Source: Phoronis ovalis
Lineage: Eukaryota > Phoronida > Phoronidae
Length of the DNA stretch: 10,782 bases
Assembly: GCA_028565635.1 (NCBI GenBank)
Contig: JAOXYB010059957.1
Span: 1-10,782, forward strand
Direction of reading: 5' to 3'
A program made the position numbers and the translations under genes. Below are positions 7,099-10,782 of this stretch, one piece after another (positions within the stretch are counted from its first letter, which is position 1; each line of letters starts with the position of its first letter). The notes beneath the pieces were generated by a model, which was not told the DNA's origin, searched no databases, and saw only the letters and a list, made by a program, of their open reading frames with translations.

Positions 7099-7660
7099 GT
7101 GTTGTTTTCAGCACGAGTTACAGACACGTAAAAAGGGTGTTTTAAACCATCACATGTGTAAATAGAGTGTTGTGTTCAGCACGAGTTAGACACGTAAAAA
7201 GGGTGTTGTTTTCAGCACGAGTTACACACACGTAAAAAGGGTGTGGTTTTCAGCACGAGTTACAGACACGTAAGAAGGGTGTTTTTCACCATCAGATGTG
7301 TAAATAGGGTGTTGTTTTCAGTACGAGTTACAGACACGTAAAAAGGGTGTTTTTCACCATCAGATGTGTAAATAGGGTATTGTTTTCAGCACGAGTTACA
7401 GACACGTAAAAAGGGTGTTTTTCACCATCAGATGTGTAAATAGGGTGTTGTTTTCAGCACGAGTTAGACACGTAAAAAGGGTGTTTTTCACCATGAGATG
7501 TGTAAATAGGGTGTTGTTTTCAGCACGAGTTATAGACACGTAAAAAGGGTGTTTTTCACCATCAGATGTGTAAATAGGGTGTTGTTTTCAGCACGAGTTA
7601 CAGACACGTAACAAGGGTGTTTTTCACCATCAGATGTGTAAAAAGGATATATTTTCAGCT
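7099..7660. repeat. 68-bp tandem repeat, about nine copies
   Basis: The core CAGCACGAGTTACAGACACG recurs with TTCA starts at 7107, 7175, 7211, 7249, 7317, 7385, 7453, 7519 and 7587. The spacing is 68 bp (once 66), apart from two half-steps of 36 and 38 bp. The 68-bp unit is itself a dimer of related halves: a 38-bp half with GTAAATAGGGTGTTGTTTTCA and a 30-bp half with GTAAAAAGGGTGTTTTTCA. The half-steps correspond to loss of the 30-bp half. Homogeneity is highest in the centre and decays at both ends. No gene is called here. Confidence 0.93.
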
Positions 7661-8589
7661 TTCAGATGAAAATCAGTCCTTCGTGAAATGTTACTTAGGG
7701 TCTGATCAGAAATTACAATGGGGAGTGCAAAGAAAACATAAATTGTCCCACATAACATCATTTACTCTTCAGCTTCTGGGAACCTCGCCGGGCCAGGCGC
7801 GGAAAAATTAATACGCGTACTCAACCAGTATGTCATATATAATCAATTTCATTGCACATTATGACACAGATCAGAATTTATTTTTGGGCAGCTAGAGCCA
7901 GGTAATAATGAGGGGTAACATGTTTTATTTTTGGGTGCATAGGGAATTCTCCTGTTATTATTGTAAAGAGTAAATGTAGAACAAATTAGACTTCAAATAT
8001 TATTATTAACTATCAATTGGAATGTTTGTATCCTATTTTAATAAATATATATCAACATTTTAATCTAGGTACATGTATGAAGGGGTAGGCGGTACCCCCC
8101 AAGGTACAATGCTCGCACTTAAAAATAGGCAATGCTCGCTGCTCGCACTTAACAAGAAAAATTTCAAAACCCCGAAAAGCTGCCAAAAAAATCGAGAACC
8201 GAAAAAAAAAGGTCGCACAAAATTAGCACTTGGTAGTCATCAGTTAATTAATTCTTGGTATAGTGATCCTGGATAGTGATTCATATTAGACGTGTTTCAA
8301 CGCAGTGGCTTTATCAGGTCAAATAAGTCTCAGTTTTTGAGCAACGATCATTGGGGTCTGTTAAGTGTGAGCATTTTTTTTTTTTTGCTAAAATTGCTAA
8401 CTATTTTGTTTTGTGGACCTTTTTTTATGGCTGTTGATTTTTTTTGGCATCCTTGGTTTTTGGCTAGTCTGGAAGCAATTCCTCAGCAATCTAAAATCCC
8501 AAATATAAAGTATAGTGAAATATTTATTTATACATAAAAGAAGTTTGAAGGTATAAAAAGTGGCACAATGTGTTGTGGCAAAAAAGAGT
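7661..8589. other. Unassigned stretch with small repeats
   Basis: Short open frames at 7617-7811, 8073-8276, 8292-8537 and 8397-8618 (minus) show no recognisable domain, and their composition follows local A- or T-runs. A small direct repeat lies at 8106-8152 and T-runs at about 8374-8386. A GC-rich island, CCTCGCCGGGCCAGGCGCGG, sits at 7783-7802 in otherwise AT-rich DNA and is conspicuous but unexplained. Confidence 0.45.
8106..8152. repeat. Short direct repeat of CAATGCTCGC / GCTCGCACTTAA
   Basis: CAATGCTCGC occurs at 8107 and 8129, and GCTCGCACTTAA occurs at 8111 and 8141. The second occurrence has an inserted GCTCGCT, so the arrangement looks like a small slipped duplication. Confidence 0.6.
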
Positions 8590-8712
8590 CCAAGAATCAC
8601 CAGATTGCAGAAAATCACATAAAATGTTCAAATGCTTTCCCATGCCCCAGACCCCCCCCCCCCGTAGTTGCGCTTCGCATTCTGAGGGCGCTCGCATGAA
8701 TGCCCCTAACTC
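8590..8712. repeat. Probable interspersed repeat fragment with poly-C run
   Basis: The stretch contains CCATGCCCCAGAC followed by a C12 run (8652-8663), then GTAGTTGCGCTTCGCATT and GGGCGCTCGCATGAATGCCCC. Its GC-rich, CpG-containing composition contrasts with the flanks, and it resembles, from memory, short interspersed repeats common in marine invertebrate genomes. No terminal structure can be defined, so the boundaries are approximate. Confidence 0.4.
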
Positions 8713-8824
8713 AAATTTCTGGAAGGGGAGTTATATTTTTTTCTTCTTCCTCTTCTTTGTTTACTCCACAATATTATATTTAACGTTTGTGTGAAGGAAC
8801 AGCTGAGCATGCATGCCTCAGGTA

Positions 8825-9246
8825 CTAATGTCGAGAAGTAAACAACTCTACTGGATAGTAGGGTCCCTCTCTATTCAAATTTAACTTGTGAAGAGCTGTG
8901 TTGAAAGAGTCACACGAAGTGCTGTTGACGGCTTCGGAAGGTAGTTTGTTCCATTGGATTATGGTTCTATTGAAGAAGGAGAATTTAAGAATGTCTTTCT
9001 TGGCATGTTGTTGAGTGAATCTGTAGTTATGCCCTCTAGTACGAGTGTTGGGGGGAGTGGAACCAAATATCGATCAGTTGGTATGGCAACTTCATTGTTA
9101 ACTGTCTTGTAAAACATTGAAAGACAGTGTTCAGCTCTGTGTTGTTCTAGAGTAGGCCAATTAAGCTTTTCTGTTATAGATGTGATGTGTGTTTTTACCG
9201 CAAATCTAGCTGCTCGTCTTTGAATCATTTCTATTTTGTTAATAAT
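8825..9246 (-). pseudogene. LINE C-terminal domain downstream of the lost RT
   Basis: From the deletion junction the frame continues without a stop as INKIEMIQRRAARFAVKTH, then LNWPTLEQHRAEHCLSMFYK and TVNNEVAIPTDRYLVP, the usual post-RT C-terminal region of coral-type LINEs. A one-base slip in the C-run complementary to 9050-9055 changes frame. The correct reading resumes as NTRTRGHNYRF and continues through SFFNRTIIQWNKLPSEAV and FNTALHKL to the TAG at 8825-8827. The unshifted frame runs 8959-9381 and gives a 140-codon open frame fusing endonuclease and this tail. No function can be assigned without the RT. Confidence 0.82.
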
Positions 9247-9645
9247 ACCTTTAATCTGTATCTTACACCATGTCAGTTCACTGTCGGTATGCAACTCGGT
9301 CTCATGAGTAGTTATGATGTCGTCTTTGACGGCCAATAGTACGCCTCCGTAAGAAGAGTTTATCCTATCCTTACGGTACACACAGAAGTTAGGGGGAAAT
9401 AGTTCACTGCTTTGTATGTCTGCGTTTAGCCAAGTTTCTGTACCAATTATTATGTCTGGGTTAGTTGTTTCAATAAATACCTCAAGTTCACTTCGTTGAA
9501 ATTAATGACAGCTGCTCTTATTGTCTTCTTAGGAATTACTTTCTTTTTCGGAGGTACTTTAGGAGAAGATTGGATAGGTGATCCTGGTGATCCCAATTTT
9601 GATGGTAAGGATGAATTTTGGGATAATGCCTCATCACTGTTGTTG
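9247..9645 (-). pseudogene. LINE linker and AP endonuclease N-terminal half
   Basis: After the frameshift near 9645 the frame reads LNNSDEALSQNSSLPSKL, then a lysine/proline-rich KVPPKKKVIPKKT, then IRAAVINFN, the first strand of the endonuclease. A few residues and the frame are lost near 9505, after which it reads LEVFIETTNPDIIIGTETWL. The Glu of TETWL (codon 9436-9438) is the metal-binding glutamate of APE-type endonucleases. It continues through FCVYRKDRINSSYGGVLLAV to WCKIQIKG at about 9247. The downstream catalytic Asp, Asn and His motifs are missing because of the internal deletion. This enzyme normally nicks target DNA to prime reverse transcription. Confidence 0.83.
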
Positions 9646-10087
9646 AGAACAAAGATGATGAGAAGCTTGGTAGACCACAACTGGTGCAGATCCATGAGAC
9701 ATTTGATCCATCGAGTTCTAATGCACAAAATACTGCCGAGTTCATGTTCATGCAGGACTTGTGATACCAAATATCACAGTGGTCGCAACATATAGCTTGT
9801 TCTTTCCATGTAACTCGCTTACTGGAAATGCCACAAGGGTACTTAATTGGGCCTGGATTGGGATGCACATCGCCATCTTGTAAAAGTAGAAGAAGTAGTA
9901 GTCTTGCGAATGATGCATTTACTGGATAGTATTTGAATTTCACTTGCCTAAGATGAATTGCTAAGTAAAGTTGGTTTCTTTCATTAATACTTCCCCGAAT
10001 GATGGATGTGTGATCACTATTGTTATCTAGTACGGCAGATCTCGAATAGAAGTTGACACATTTAAGTAGTAGTATTGGAAAACACAA
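9646..10087 (-). pseudogene. LINE N-terminal region: 2A-like motif plus PHD finger
   Basis: The frame is counted from a TTG at 10087; a TGA lies three codons upstream and there is no in-frame ATG before the motifs, so the true start is lost or in another frame. A run of seven leucines (residues 63-69) leads into DGDVHPNPGP (residues 71-80). A PHD-type finger follows: C85, position 88, C101-x2-C104, H109-x2-C112 and C134-x2-C137. The second ligand at position 88 is Ser (TCC at 9824-9826) instead of Cys. After SFSSSLF the frame is lost by a frameshift near 9645. In related LINEs this protein part is thought to assist nucleic acid or chromatin binding; here it is probably not functional. Confidence 0.82.
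9848..9877 (-). other. 2A-like ribosome-skipping motif (variant)
   Basis: The encoded residues are DGDVHPNPGP directly after a poly-leucine stretch. The family consensus is D(V/I)ExNPGP, with skipping between the last Gly and Pro. Everything matches except His at the Glu position. 2A-like sequences at the N-terminus of animal non-LTR retrotransposons are known. Whether a His variant still works cannot be told from the sequence. Confidence 0.65.
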
Positions 10088-10705
10088 GAAGGTTCATGAG
10101 TAGTAGCAGGTAATATGTGTCATCTCTAATTCTGATCTCAATTCAATGTCAATATCACGCACTAATGTAGCTTAATTATCTTTAGTTCACTTGCCTCGAC
10201 TCCCATTTTTGGATATTAATTATGACATTCTCGGTATTAAGATGAATATATGAATATATGGAGGTAATAAGTAGAATATCAGCGTTCGAAGTCAAATGTG
10301 TGGTTTCTTGAGCCTCAGTGTGTTGTCAATTCGTCAATCTGATATAGCCATTCGATGTTATTTGGCTACATCCGACGGAATTTGACTAGGTATCTCGAAA
10401 TGCGGCTAGTATTAAGACAATTTACAAGTCCTGGAGGAGGGGCTGAATTTGTTATGCACAATGTTTTGGAAATGCTTCAATTTTAATTTCATTCAAAATT
10501 GTATGAAGTTGACTTTTAAACTGTTCTACTTTAAATACGTATTCGTTTTAATAACTTTATGGAGGACATTGTATTCTCTGAAGGCTTATAAACTGCGAGT
10601 GCACATGAAAGCTAGCTATGTGTGAGACCTTCCAAAGCCAAAGGGACTTTTTAAAATTACAAATCTTTCGAAGGGGCGTTTTTTAGCAGCCTACATACGC
10701 GTTTA
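10088..10705. other. Unassigned AT-rich stretch
   Basis: I see no open frame of useful size, RNA gene or tandem repeat apart from a small ATGAATATATGAATATATGG repeat near 10241-10260. The part next to 10087 may contain the 5' untranslated leader of the minus-strand LINE, but no boundary or target-site duplication could be recognised. Confidence 0.45.
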
Positions 10706-10782
10706 GCTCCCGGGGGGGTACTCAGGTTATTTTTTGGTGGGGGTGTGCAGCCGAGTTGAAAATTTTGGATTTGGATTGTATA
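10706..10782. repeat. G-rich repeat start at window edge
   Basis: CTCCCGGGGGGGTACTCAGG is followed by TTTTTTGGTGGGGGTGTGC and continues out of the window. The abrupt composition change and the G-run followed by GTACTC resemble, from memory, the ends of interspersed repeats in cnidarian and other marine invertebrate genomes. It cannot be bounded because it is cut by the window. Confidence 0.4.

Larger units (their letters stand above)
8730..10087 (-). mobile_element. CR1/L2-like LINE deletion derivative, RT region lost
   Basis: Read on the minus strand, the element has a leucine-rich N-terminus with a 2A-like NPGP motif, a PHD finger, a low-complexity Ser/Pro/Lys linker, the first half of an AP-type endonuclease, and then the extreme C-terminal domain ending at a TAG (8825-8827). 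The endonuclease second half and the entire reverse transcriptase are absent, joined cleanly at about 9247. Frameshifts occur near 9645, 9505 and in a six-base G-run (9050-9055, plus strand). Downstream of the stop an A/AAG-rich tail (about 8730-8757) marks the likely 3' end. The domain order matches long, full-length LINEs of corals and other marine invertebrates as I know them. It cannot move autonomously. Confidence 0.85.

Noticed and set aside
7617-7811. Plus-strand 64-codon frame
   Set aside because: It starts inside the last 68-bp repeat unit, shows no domain and has no splice or start context.
8073-8276. Plus-strand 67-codon frame
   Set aside because: Lysine-rich composition follows A-runs and it covers a small direct repeat; no recognisable motif.
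8292-8618. Opposed frames of 81 (plus) and 73 (minus) codons, the first with an apparent membrane segment
   Set aside because: The hydrophobic part is translated T-runs; the two frames overlap antisense and neither has a recognisable domain.
9496-9795. Plus-strand 99-codon frame that looks like a secreted protein with a hydrophobic start
   Set aside because: It is exactly antisense to the LINE linker and endonuclease, whose minus-strand motifs (TETWL, KVPPKKK linker) explain the sequence.
1-10782. tRNA or rRNA genes
   Set aside because: I looked for a GGTTCRAnnCC-type internal promoter with a cloverleaf and for rRNA-like blocks on both strands and saw none.

Overview
The window looks like AT-rich, intron-bearing genomic DNA of a marine invertebrate animal. 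A cnidarian such as a coral or anemone fits best to my eye, but a sponge or another invertebrate cannot be excluded. The reasons are one spliced-gene exon with animal splice signals, decayed copies of two different LINE retrotransposon families, and many mini- and microsatellites. There is no prokaryotic gene organisation, and most long open frames come from repeats or lie antisense to the LINEs.

Layout. Positions 1-1566 hold an edge-truncated short tandem repeat, a six-unit array of about 36 bp, and otherwise featureless AT-rich DNA. Positions 1567-3513 are a large minisatellite of about 70 units built around CTGACCATCTGCAAAA, with near-identical higher-order blocks. Positions 3697-4020 are ATAC, CATC and CA microsatellites followed by two copies of a 105-bp unit. 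Positions 4068-4326 on the minus strand are the only convincing host coding sequence: the N-terminal exon of a protein resembling hydroxylysine kinase (HYKK/AGPHD1). It is flanked by a splice acceptor and a candidate donor. The rest of that gene should lie at lower coordinates, so the microsatellites and the large minisatellite are probably in its intron. Positions 4327-5373 are non-coding and contain a palindromic cluster.

Positions 5374-6508 (plus strand) are a 5'-truncated LINE with frameshifts, stops and two internal deletions; its reverse transcriptase palm is missing, while a C-terminal zinc-finger domain survives. Positions 6607-6980 are an inverted repeat with 80-bp arms that each contain a hairpin. 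Positions 7099-7660 are a 68-bp tandem repeat. Positions 7661-8730 are unassigned DNA with small repeats. Positions 8730-10087 (minus strand) are a second LINE of CR1/L2-like type. It has a 2A-like NPGP motif, a PHD finger and the start of an AP endonuclease, joined in frame to the extreme C-terminus with the whole reverse transcriptase missing. The remainder is unassigned and ends in a G-rich stretch at the window edge.

The genes do not form a pathway. The picture is one host gene exon in a repeat- and retroelement-rich neighbourhood. The most interesting points are the minisatellite whose units, read in the sense of the host gene, look like splice acceptors; the 2A-like LINE N-terminus; and the nested foldback. 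I found no convincing new multi-gene system.
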